DNA from: Edolisoma coerulescens
Lineage: Eukaryota; Chordata; Aves; Passeriformes; Campephagidae
Assembly (NCBI GenBank): GCA_013397115.1
Contig: VWZW01000879.1
Span: forward strand, 124,390-188,389
DNA: 64,000 nt
Reading direction: 5' to 3'
A program made the position numbers and the translations under genes. This document shows positions 25,991-36,606 of the stretch, piece after piece (position 1 is the stretch's first letter; every line of letters begins with the position of its first letter). The notes under the pieces are model-generated. The model did not search any database, was not told the origin of the DNA, and worked only from the letters and a program-made list of their open reading frames with translations.

Positions 25991-28900
25991 GAGAAGGAAG
26001 CAACGCCACCACAGAGGAGAGTAATCGTTCCTTAAGATCCGTTCCACCAATCTCAGTTGTAAGGAGTTCTTCACATAGGAGGGCCACACATAGTTCTATT
26101 GGAAATGATAGAACTGTCAGTGTTTCTTCAGTTTAAAAAGAGTGAGAAGTCTAGATCTGAATCAAAGACAGGAACTTCCTACAGCCTGGGCTGTTCTCCA
26201 GTCTGGGTTCAAGTGCTGTATTTCAAAGCCACCTCCACAGTGCCCTGGGCTGCAGTCACAGATCTGATGGTTGGATGCTGATGCTGGTAACTGCTTGCCC
26301 ATGCAGCATAGGTAGCTCCCAAAGAGGGGTTTTAAGTGTCTATGTGAGGTCCCTTTTGATTTGGGATTGCAGATATTTTATTTGCAATTACATGCAGATG
26401 TGGGCACCGTTCTGCTGTCACTGATGCTGCAACCACTTGGAATGGAAAATATGCATTGCAGTATCCCCTGTGGAAAACTCCCTTTGGATTTCTCATTAAC
26501 TTCCCTCATAGAAAATATAAATAAGAGGAGTTTATGATTTACCAGCTATTTTGATTTACCAGACCTTAACTTTATATTTTTACTGTTTTGCTTTAACTTT
26601 CTAGTCACAGCAGAACAGATAAACCAAAAAGAAGTTTCTGTCCCTCCCTTCAGAGCAGAGCTATGACTCACAAAGTTCATGCATTCACTTGGAAGTATGG
26701 TGCTGCATCACTCTCTAACAGCAATAACGTACAGAAACTGCGCTGATGCTTCAGGCATCAGATAACCTATTTACTGGCAGGGAGGGCCTAAACTTGCACG
26801 GCTGTTTTCTCTATCTCCTGACTCAGAATACAGCAGGGATCTCTAGCAGACTCAGGAACTACTTAAAGGTTTAGTACTCTGGTCCAATCCATTATTTATA
26901 TTCTTTTTTCTTCAATATATAAACTACAATGCTAGAAGAGCATAAGCATCAGTAGATATGCAAGACACTACAAAATGCCAAGGGAACCATTTACAGCACC
27001 TCTCTAGATGCTGTACAATATCCATGATGACAGTATCCAAAACAATGCAGTTGGTGATACCAGCAAGAACTTTCTGCCAGAAAACATAGACCAGGTAGAA
27101 ACCAATGCTGGTATAAAAAGGAGACATTTTCCTAGAACTTAATACCACTGAGATTAAAGAACAAAATATTGCTTGTCTGCTTCAGATATTTCACTTCAAA
27201 CAGTCAGGATTTGGCTTCTCTGTGTGAGGTCACCCTTTTGCTCTGGTGTAACCGGAGGATAAAGATAACTCACCAGGAACATGAGCAAATTTTCAGGAGA
27301 ATTGCCAAGAGGGACACGAAGAACATTGTGGAAAGAGCATTTCTACCCTAACCCACACTGCTGATTCTGAAATAGAAAGCTGTAAAAGTTTGAGGTTCAG
27401 CATAGGCTGATGCTTTATTCTGGGCATAGGCACCCACTCAATTCTGCAAAGGAAAAGAGCATAAAATAGGCTGGAAACTGCACTGTAGGTAGGAGTCAAA
27501 TTGTAAATGGAAAGGGATGTTTTCTCCTCCTTTTTATTGCAAGCAGTCTGTTTTATCTTAGCAGTTTGTACTTGGACTACATTTCCAGACACATAAAAGT
27601 TATGTGGGAATAAGGCAGCTGAAGAGGTGGTCCTTTTAAAAACTCTTTTCTTTTTAAATGGTATTTCAGAGTGAAGATGAACACTGGTTGAGGTAGAAAG
27701 TCTTTCTGCAGCTCACCATCTGCCATTGCACGGGGTATTACAACACTTATTGGCTTTACTTAACTGTTAATGAAAAACTACCATCAACAGCTGCCATCAC
27801 TCCTACTACAGATTGTAATAAACAATAGCCCATTTGGCTAATAGCCCTCATCCTCCTGCTCTAGAGAAAAATTAGCTAGGGAGTCCGCAAAGAATCAGTA
27901 AAACTGAGAGACAAGAAAAGATGGCTAGAACTTTGTGATTGATTTGACTTTATTGGAACTGTGTTTTGCCCAGCCTTGAAAACCATCTAAAAAAAAAAAA
28001 AAAGTGTGTATGGATGGTCCACCAGCCAATTATAAAAAATCCACTCTACTTTTATAAAACTAAGAATTTATAATTGGATATGTATTCAATTTCAGAATCT
28101 AGAATTTTTTCTCTTTCAGACTTTAGAAATTTTTTGCCTTCTGATGTCTTTTCATAAATCAGCTTTGTTTTACCCCACTTTTAATTAAGTAATGAAATAT
28201 TCTCTTCATGGTCTCTGAGGTTTATTGACTCAGAAGATCTCTGCTTCTCTTTAAGCATCTCAGTGAAGTTACCAGAGTCTCAAGGGTTCTCCAAAATTTC
28301 TGCTGGAAATTTGGCTGATCAATATCAGTTTGACCAGTCTTATTTTCAGACAGAAGAAATCCAACTTTTTAAAATATATCTTCAAACATCTGCTTGTAGC
28401 TGTTGTTTCTAATCCTAAAGTTGAGTTCTTTATTATTCCCACTTAGAAGAGTAATATAGGTGGATCACTGTAAGTGTGATGAAATAATAATGTTTAGTTT
28501 TATGTGATGCCGTCATAAAATTAGTAAGACACTTTCATGGCTCAACATCGCCTCCAAATGAAAAGGAAAGCTCCACCCATGTGCTTCACAGATCAGTGGG
28601 AAGATGAAAGATTGGGTAACTGGAACAACCAGCAGCTGTGCCATGACACACACATGAGTATAAATCCCAGTGGAGACACAGACACAGAAAGCACAGGGCT
28701 ACAACAGGGACAGACTCTGTTTTATTGAAACTTCACTTAGACCTCCATAACTGAGACATTGTCGAGAGAAGGACACTAAGAGTTCATGCAGTAAATGACT
28801 AGCCTAAGAATAGCTTTAGAGATACGGGAAACAAGCTATTCTCAGAGCTATTCCAGAACAGTTGGCTATTTTCAGGCTCTTGTCTTGTTTCCTTTACTTA

Positions 28901-29035
28901 TCTACTATATTTTCATTTTCTACTTTAAAAACTCCACACCACATAATTCCAAATAGTCAGCTATATTTAGAATTAGAAATTTTCGCTTTCATTTCCATTG
29001 TTCTTCACCCTGTACAAGAAGACTGGAGTGTGCAG
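25991..29035. other. Non-coding DNA, no gene recognised
   Basis: No gene is recognised. An 11-base direct repeat (tgatttaccag at 26,535 and 26,552) and an A15 run (27,989-28,003) are the only sequence patterns I could name. If the promoter candidate just upstream is real, this would be its first intron or downstream exons, but I could not pick out an exon with confidence. Confidence 0.5.
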
Positions 29036-29039
29036 ACAA

Positions 29040-29560
29040 ACAATTCTTTTGAGCATATGAGACTGGCAAGACCAATACTAGAATAGTGTAGTCAAATCTG
29101 TTATCTAAGTTTTAAAAAAAGATACTTGAAAATTGAAAAAGATGCAGAAAGGAGACAGAAAATTTTCAGTTGGCCAGGAAAAATGTGTTACACTGGGAAA
29201 ATGAAGATCAGCTTGCTTAGAACAAGGAAGTCCAGATGAAGGGACAAACATCAAGAACTTATTTGAAAAAGTATACAGAAATTATTTTCCTGGGATAAAT
29301 GAGAAGCTAGGAAAACTCTAGAGTAAATGGACAAACATTAAAATTTTATGCAGTTAGGTATAAATAAACCTTATGTTCAGTCTTTCTTCTTACCAGGCTC
29401 ATCCACAGTCTCTCCAGTAAGGGACACGAATGCATGGAATAAACTACCAAAGGAAATAACAACTCCTGCATATTTGACATCCTCAGATGGGGATCAAACT
29501 TGCATAAACCAAATAGAAGTTACTGAAATCAGTATGCAAGTAACTGGATGAAGTTTAGGG
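29040..29560 (+). mobile_element. Old, diverged CR1 LINE fragment, forward strand
   Basis: The stretch keeps the order of blocks seen near the 3' end of CR1 ORF2. A 'gaccaatactagaatagtgtagtc' block at 29,070 is followed by 'aaaaaagatacttgaaaattgaaaaagatgcag' near 29,113, and much later by 'gaatgcatggaataaactaccaaaggaaat' at about 29,425, which matches the CR1 'gaataaactgcc' region. Many substitutions and small gaps separate these blocks, so the copy is ancient and has no coding capacity. The limits are approximate. The 67-codon open frame at 29,348-29,551 lies inside it and is not a gene. Confidence 0.7.
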
Positions 29561-31929
29561 GCCTTTTATAAACAAGAAGTCAAACCCAGAATATTTCATG
29601 GTCCTTCTTGGTTTAACATCTGTAGTTCCCCACAGCCAGCATATGTATATGTACTTAAGTGTTTTATTGACAATCTGAAATGCTAAAAAGAAGTAAACCT
29701 TCAATGTAGTGAACACTAACTCCTCTGATAATTCAGATGTCTCCACGCAAATACTATGTCTAACACTACAAAGATATTTATGATCACTTCAGATAATGCT
29801 ATGTACTTTGGTGTCTTTTCCAAAGTTCCATCCTTTGGCACAGAACAAGACTCCAACACTTAGCAGGGGAGCAAGCTGAGACACAGAGAGCATAGGAACT
29901 ATATTCCCATCTCTTCCACCACTCTCTTCAGCTGCCTGCAGGACTTTCGTCTTTATACCTTCTACATTTTTGAGAATGGAGGAAAGGATCTTTTTTTTTT
30001 TCGGTATCTGTCCGTACCACAGGAAAAAAAGAAATCCGAGTGCTGAATATCTGAAATACACTAGGCAGGAACAGATTTAATGGGAAAATGATTCCTTCTT
30101 TTCCTCAGATCAGACCGTTTGTTTGAAAGCATGAACTACTTCATGTAACACAGTCCCAACTTCACAGCTGGATCAGACCTGCCCATAGCACTAAGAAAAC
30201 CTCTTATTTTGTGAAGTTGCTCTGAGTGAAGGCACTCACACATTTACTTACAGCACTGAGGCTGAGGCTTTCTGTACCACTCCAGAAATGCAGCCACTGT
30301 TAAGACCCACAAATGCTGCCCATAGTGCAGATGAAGTCAGAGTTTGGGTTTGTAAACATTTGAACCCCAAACTATCTAACACAAAACGGGCTTTTTCAAA
30401 GAATGTATCTGAGGTGTTACTTATTGCTAAAAAGACTATGGACACCTGGTTTTTCTCGGTATTTCAGTCACATATTTGGCATTAGAGCTGTCAGAACATG
30501 TTGCAATCATTCAGATGACTAATACGTTAAGGTATTTTTGTGGCAGAGGGCTGGAATACTTCCCACATTTCCCCTTTTGTCTTTTCAATAAAGATGGATT
30601 ATCCCTCTCTTTCTCATTCCCTGTTAAGTCCCTAAAATGTAGACTTCATCAAAACACAATGTCCAGGGATGTTAAGAGCTATACAGCATCTACAGTTCTC
30701 CCTAAATTGGACACTCTGTGTAATCTGCTTTTCTGGGAGCTCATTGTCATGTGAGGATGAACCAGGAATCGGCTTACAGGAACAAGGCTTTGTATGTTTG
30801 TTGTCCCAAGACCAGCTTGAGTTTCCCTGCTGCAGAACGGGAAGCTGAGGCCAGAGTGCTCTCAAAACTCAGAGGTTGGTATCAGCCAGAATCTTAGTGG
30901 TCACCCAGAGGCCTTTCAGGCTTGCCATGCTCAGACCAGGCAGCTTCTGAGATTCATCTCAGCAGGAATCAAGTACAGCTCCATGAAAACAAACTCAGTT
31001 TCTAAAGTACAGTAAAAATAGTTCTTGTTTGGTTTTTTTTCCCCCCACATGAGAGCCATCATAGATATGTCTATGAAACTGAAATTCAAAGTCCAACTTA
31101 AGGCCTTACATTTCCAAATAGTCAAAATACTCTCCTATCTCTTCTCCCCCAGTTCAGTATTGACTTCTGAAGGCAAATCATTCATAATTCGTCCCGTAAC
31201 AGGAAAGCCACGTTTATTTAAAAGATTGCACAGCCTTTCATTTGATATTAGCTGTACGTGAAGCGCAGAAACCAATGACCACTTTAATTGTCTGAGGATT
31301 TGTCCCCATCTGTAAGGCAGGTGAGTTTACACCTCCTACCAAGCTTGCACTGCCCTGCCAGCAGGCACCCTCCCTGCCAAGGGACCAGCTGCCTGAAGGG
31401 GGACACAGGACTTGCACAGCAAAGGTTATGTTTCATCAGGTTTACAACCGAACAAGTTGTTGCAGACCCTAAATAGTCTTGGTCTTGCTTTTGGGATCCA
31501 AAAGTTTTGAGATTTTGGCTCAAGACAAAAAAGGATTGTATCTTAACCAAACCCCAAATGTTTACAAACACAAAAGGATTGTATCCTGATAGGCAGAATG
31601 CAAATTCTATTCTTTCCTGGTCTTCTGTGGTTTTGCTCTGCCTCTTCTCCAACAGCTTTCTCTGAAACACCTCACAAGAGTTATTGCCTTCCTCTCCTCA
31701 GCTTTTGCCTGGACATGTGCAGAGGCAACCTTTGTTTTATGGAGGTGTGGAAGGTCACACTGATCCCTGTTTTTTTGTGTTACAGAATGAAATCTTTGTT
31801 GCTGAAAAGGCTTTGGCACGTGCCACACAATTTCTTTCCAAAGACTTGGTACTGTGTGGACTTTATTCTTTGTGGAATTCATTGTTTGTGGCAAGAAGCT
31901 AATTTTTCAACCCCTTGTTCCTGCACACC
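29561..31929. other. Non-coding DNA, no gene recognised
   Basis: No gene, repeat family or RNA is recognised. The longest open frame (128 codons, reverse, 31,284-31,670) has no family signature and overlaps others on the opposite strand. Confidence 0.5.
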
Positions 31930-31990
31930 AAGGCCCTGATTCAACAAAACCTTCTGGAGTCACTCAGGTAAGTCATCCCATAGATTTCTG
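31930..31990 (+). repeat. Fragment of a palindromic sauropsid-type interspersed repeat
   Basis: The words 'aaggccctgattcaacaaaacc' followed by 'ctggagtcactcaggtaagtcatcccat' resemble one arm of an old MITE-like inverted repeat that I recall as common in turtle, crocodile and bird DNA. Its usual reading is ggccctgat..., then an agtc...cccat core. Only one arm is visible. The family assignment is from memory of the pattern and is tentative. Confidence 0.4.
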
Positions 31991-32289
31991 CTGAGAGTAA
32001 AGGTAGCTGTACAAACAAACATGCCATGGCTTTGCACTCTTCTGACATATTTTGGGCAAACACTGGTCTCCTTTTGATATAAATCCAAGATAGATCAGTT
32101 TAATAGATTTTCTTTCTATGCAATGAGAATGGAAATACTAAGCAGAATAATAAATAGCATAATACTAACTAATGTTACATAGCTGAAAAATCTTACTTTG
32201 TAACACGGTGGTTGATGTTTTTATTAGTAACTTCAAGTATACATATTCCCCCTTTAGAGTGATCAGCAGCTTCAGGGCCTTTTGATTAT

Positions 32290-32505
32290 TATTATTTTGT
32301 ATCCTCTCTGTTTTAATTATAATGCACTTTGCACTTCTCTAACAATTTTCATCTGAAATCTTAAATTGCTTTGCAAACATGAATTCATCCTTCTGAGAAA
32401 GCCCTTTAGTAATACACCCACGTTATGGGTACACAAATTCAGGCACACGGATATGAAGTAATTTTCCCAAAGTCACAGAGTAAATCAACAAAAAAGAAAA
32501 AAGGA
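32290..32505 (-). repeat. Ancient L3/MIR-type retroelement fragment, reverse orientation
   Basis: The succession 'gctttgcaaacatgaattcatcc' (about 32,369), then 'aaattcaggcacacgg' and 'gaagtaattttcccaaagtcacagagt' (about 32,436-32,482) follows the old amniote pattern of a fall-off segment, a 'gaggcacagag' segment and a 'ttgcccaaggtcacacag' segment, found in reverse-strand MIR, L2 and L3 copies. Divergence is high. Which of these related families it belongs to cannot be settled by eye. Confidence 0.55.
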
Positions 32506-32944
32506 CAATTCAAGGGACACATGCTTCCAGGTCATGCAAATATGAATGTTGAGAAGTATCTTCGTAGAGAGCACAGAGCTTGCAGGTTCCCACTGATCTG
32601 AAAGCAGCTTGAGGCACCCCTTCCCATACTGCCTACCAGACCACAGACTCCTCTTCTTGATCCAAGTGTTTCAACCAAACTGCTATGACAACCATAGGGT
32701 AGCATTGCTGCCACCAGACAGCAGTTTCGATGAAAAGAAAAGAGAGCTTTTGGGTTTGCCTGTGCAGGAGCTTTACTTTTTTTTCTCTGATGAAGTTCAT
32801 CCTCGTGATGAGCTGGAGCACAGGAGCAGGAGAGACTCGGTGGCTGCAGCAGCACACCAGCTGCAGCTGGAGCCTCTCTCCCTACCTACAACCAGCCCTG
32901 GCAATGGATTATTTCATTGTACCCCAGATCCAAGAGCACCTAGA

Positions 32945-33084
32945 AGATTTGTGGATGCCCCATTCCTGGAAGTGTTCAAGAACAGGCTGGATGGGGCTTT
33001 GAGCAACCCGGTGTAGTGGGTGGCATCTCTGAAACTAGATGATCTTTAATGCCCCTTCCACTCCAAACCAGTCTATGATTCTAT
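32945..33084 (+). mobile_element. CR1 LINE 3' tail, forward strand
   Basis: About 140 bases match the 3' end of avian CR1 closely: 'ggatgccccattcctggaagtg' (32,952), 'caggctggatggggctttgagcaac', 'ctagatgatctttaatgccccttcc', and a terminal 'gtctatgattctat' ending at 33,084. The copy is strongly 5'-truncated, as is usual, and lacks all of ORF2. It is better preserved than the neighbouring repeats at 29.0 and 32.3 kb and so probably younger. The 135-codon open frame that overlaps it (32,609-33,016) is not a gene. Confidence 0.92.
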
Positions 33085-34042
33085 CTCCTCTTAATGTCCA
33101 GGAGTCTATTGCTGCCTCTTCTAACAGCCCTGAAGTGTAAAGGACCCCAGGATACAAAGGAGCTTGGCAGAGACAGATATATTTTCACTGCCAAAGCTTC
33201 TGTTTCTCCATTGAAAACACTGCTAGTACATGGTCATCTGATATGGTGACAGGTTTTGGGGTTCTTCTCTTCTGCTCAGGAGTTGAACTCACCAGCCAGG
33301 CATCAGTGCATGGAGGTTGCAGTGCCTGTGCAGCATCACAAGTCCTGCAAATGCAGGCCCATGATGTTGGGTATAGCTGAGACAGTCTGCACCTACAGCA
33401 CTGGTTAAAATCTGTGGGTCCTAAAGGTGCTGAAATATCTCTCCAAACTGGATCAGCACTGTCAACTAACTGCTTCGGGTAGGATTACACCCAGTTAACA
33501 AGGCTCTAAGCAGTTTCAGAGCTTCACTCATTCTCTCTCGGAATACAATCTCAATTACAGTCCTATATTGACCCCATCTCAACCTTTCCTTTCTCCCTTT
33601 TTTCCTCCTTATTTTTCTCTCAAATGCTACAGAAATTACTTTCCTGGAACATGAAAACTAATGTATGCAAATTGTTACCACTGCCGTGGTGCCACTATAT
33701 TGCTGAGGTAGTTAATTACCAGGATATTGCAGTTCGTCTGCTCTCTATCCTCTTGTGCTGCTCCTAAAAGGAAACAAAGGAAACAACATCAGAGAGACAA
33801 AGACAGAACTCAGTCCCCTATTAATAACCACCATAAAGGAAATAAAGGATTAAAGGCCTTTTGCAGCACACATGGCATACAGCTTTGTATGGCACAGATG
33901 TTGAAGAGGTTCTTGGAACTCTCTCTGCACCTGGCCATGTTATTCATCAGAAGATAAACTTTGAGATCCTTGCTTAATTTACACTGAATTGCTGTAATGC
34001 CAAAAGGAATTTCACAGCAGTGAGATCTAAGTGAAAACCAAG
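33085..34042. other. Non-coding DNA between two repeats
   Basis: No gene or recognised element. It contains ordinary mixed sequence, with a C/T-rich tract at about 33,585-33,620. Confidence 0.5.
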
Positions 34043-34203
34043 GCCAGTGGCAAGAGCATTGCTTGGACTCAGACAATGCTTTTAGTCCTGATTCTGCCAC
34101 TTTCATGCAGCTATCACGCTTGCAGGTGACTTTAACTGCTCTTGCTCTCCTTGTTTGTAAAAGGATTGGTAACTTTGTCCCTCAAAAAGTATTTTGGGAT
34201 TTA
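34043..34203 (+). repeat. MIR-like CORE-SINE, forward strand
   Basis: The blocks come in MIR order: 'agtggcaagagcattgcttggactcagac' (34,046), 'tagtcctgattctgccact' (34,084), a 'caggtgacttt' segment (about 34,123), and 'ttgtttgtaaaaggattggtaa' (34,150). MIR elements are tRNA-derived SINEs that were mobilised by L2 in early amniotes. Birds keep few readable copies. The RNA polymerase III promoter boxes are too decayed to call, and the copy is surely inactive. Confidence 0.72.
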
Positions 34204-34439
34204 CCTTAGCACTGAAATTCTAATTTCCTGGTGTGTCCCAACAGGGCAATATGTTCTCAATGACTGAAAAGCCAGGTCCTCACAAGAGGTAAGCAATATC
34301 ATCACCAGACTTTTCATGCTCTCTGCAATCAATGATGACTTTTCTGAAAACCAATGACAGAGGGTGGTCCTGAATAAAAATGACATAATTTAGCCTTAGG
34401 AAGCATACAGAGACTTGATAAAAAAATAAAAATCAAGAA

Positions 34440-34640
34440 GCCCTATGGATTCTAATGACTGCATAATTTTTAGAGCTGCTCTGTGGGATTTAATAGTAAT
34501 TTTAAAAGGATGGTTAAAACTGCCATGTTGAATACACGATTGCTCATTGCATTTAAAGGGTATTTGTTTTAAAATTGTTTCTATTGATCTCGTTCAATCT
34601 CTTTATGATCACACTTGGATTTGTAGGACGCTTCCATAAA
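34440..34640. promoter_or_regulatory. Candidate conserved non-coding element
   Basis: A run of about 180 bases with many intact TAAT, ATGCAT-like and TTTAAA cores (for example gactgcataatttttag, ttgctcattgcatttaaa) and no repeat similarity. The texture resembles conserved non-coding elements near developmental genes. This is only pattern recognition; conservation cannot be shown from one sequence. Confidence 0.2.
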
Positions 34641-34699
34641 GACCAGGCTGTCTCTGTAGGTGACACCCATTAAAAGGGTCAGTTGTTTCGAAATAAAGA

Positions 34700-35450
34700 G
34701 AAAGAGATAATGAGAAAGCCCAGCTCTCACCGAGGGGGTAGGCACCCACACCCCACCTCCCGTTATCTCCAGCCAATAGCGCTGTGTGGTGATGAGGTAA
34801 TGCTTGCATTCAATGCTCTAGGCAGCGCTTCGGTGGTTTGTAATTCTCTCTAAAGGAGACAAAACTGGGAGGCTTCCCTCTCTGTTCTGCTCGTGCAAAT
34901 GAGCATTTGATTCAGATCTTTACAGTTACAGGGAAAGGGGGGCAGTGGGGAAGTGTGCCAGTGCTCAAGCTTTGCTTCCCTTCCGTCTTTTGTAACACAT
35001 AAGCGAGTTTGAAGTGTTTTACTCATGCAAGTTAAACAAAATCTAAGCAGGTGGCTTGGTTCCTGCTGTAGACAAATCCCTGGATGGATTGGTTCTGAAG
35101 GCTTCTGAGTAAATTTAGGAAACTGCAATTTTTATTCACAAATCAGTTCACTCTGCTTTCACCATCCTAATGGAACCAAGGCAAAAAAAAAAAAGACTCA
35201 ATATTTAAAACATATCAGTGGGGGAAAGACCAAAGAAACAGCTTTGTTTTCCTCAGCCGGTGTATTCTGCACGCATTTCAGTCACGCCTGCGTATTTCCT
35301 TTGACAGGAGGAACAGCTCCTCCTGTTGAGGCCAGCGCTGCCACCATACGCAGTTGGTGTGTGGGGCGGGCTCCGCTCCCGAAACAACAGCGCACTGTCA
35401 GCGAAACCTTGGAAGCAGATTGCGAGTTACAGGCAACATTTTGGGAGGAA
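34700..35450. promoter_or_regulatory. CpG-raised block with CCAAT and octamer-like sites
   Basis: The block includes a CCAAT box in agccaatagcgc (about 34,772), an octamer-like gtgcaaatgagcatttg (about 34,893), and a CpG-denser part at 35,257-35,430 (gcacgcatttcagtcacgcctgcgt, ggggcgggctccgctcccg, with one GC box). CpG is otherwise scarce nearby. It could be a distal regulatory element or a weak CpG-island promoter. The 101-codon open frame at 35,244-35,549 has no known domain. Confidence 0.3.
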
Positions 35451-36556
35451 GGCAGTAATTCCCCTCTTCACACTCAGGCCCCAGGCTGCCTCTGCAGGCC
35501 TTTAAGAGTGGAAGGCAACACCTTGTTCCCAACTGAATATACTTGGTGAGAAGTCAGGACAAGGAAAGGAGGGATTGTGCCTAACAAGCCTGATCGAGAC
35601 CATCACCGAAGTCCCCTTGACTGTTCACAGAGCAAGAGCCATCCTGGTGGCATTTTCCCATCACTCTCCTGACTGCAAGAGTGATTTAAAATGAATTAAC
35701 TGCCCTCTGTACTTGCACATCACTAACTGGATAAATTGTCCTTGGCTGGTCGAACATATTTAAGTGCTCATTTTTCTGCTAGAAAAAGTATTTCTCCCTT
35801 CAATCAAGTGCAATTGCCCCAGCCATCTCTTTTATTTGTTTTATTTCCAGAAGATATATTCCCTAGGGGCTTTCTTGCCAATACCAGTGGATGTTTTTTT
35901 AGGGGATTATACTGACCTGCTGGGCCTGACATCCATCTTTCATCTGCAGCAAGCCTGTGTTAAAACTTCATGGACATGGATGCTGGGATGGCTCATTGGC
36001 ATGGGGGGAGGGGGCAGAAGTGGAGATCCAGAAGCACACACGTGAATAGCAGTTCTGCCTCTTGAACTAGAGCCAAAACTCCACAGATGCTCAGCTGGGT
36101 GAGTCCATATGGAGCCTCTGGGGCTGGGAGCCATGGAGATGTTACTCATTTTTGAGATGACTTCCAGTGTAATTGCTGAAGTAGCCCCTTTTCTTTATCT
36201 CAGCAGGAGTTACAGTGGGAGACCAGAGATACACAGCTTGGCTGTTATTTTACTGTCCATCCAGACTGACAAGGGCAGTGGGAAATCAAAATCTGCTGCC
36301 ACTTTACAGAGCTCTCAGCTCCAGTGTGATCAGGAGGAATCAAAAAAGTGGGAGCATGTTCCCTATTCGCAGCACATGTGCTTCAGCACACCCAGATACA
36401 CAGATGAAAGTCCAGTGAAAAGAATGGAATGAACATGAACTTAAGGAAAACCCACCCCTAAGTGCTAAGTCCAATAGCCTTTCTCCTTAAAGGCAGGAAA
36501 TGCACTGGCTTTGTACAGCACATTTGGAGAAGATTCAAATACAAGAGATTGAACAG

Positions 36557-36560
<4 letters not shown>
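35451..36560. other. Non-coding DNA, no gene recognised
   Basis: Nothing recognisable apart from the homopolymer that follows. A 107-codon open frame (36,109-36,432) is without family resemblance. Confidence 0.5.
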
Positions 36561-36589
<29 letters not shown>

Positions 36590-36606
36590 AAAAAGAAAAG
36601 AAAAAA
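36561..36606. repeat. A28 homopolymer with A-rich extension
   Basis: Twenty-eight uninterrupted A (36,561-36,588), then GAAAAAGAAAAG and a further A run. It is the longest homopolymer in the window. The preceding sequence is not recognisable as a processed gene copy or SINE. Confidence 0.95.
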
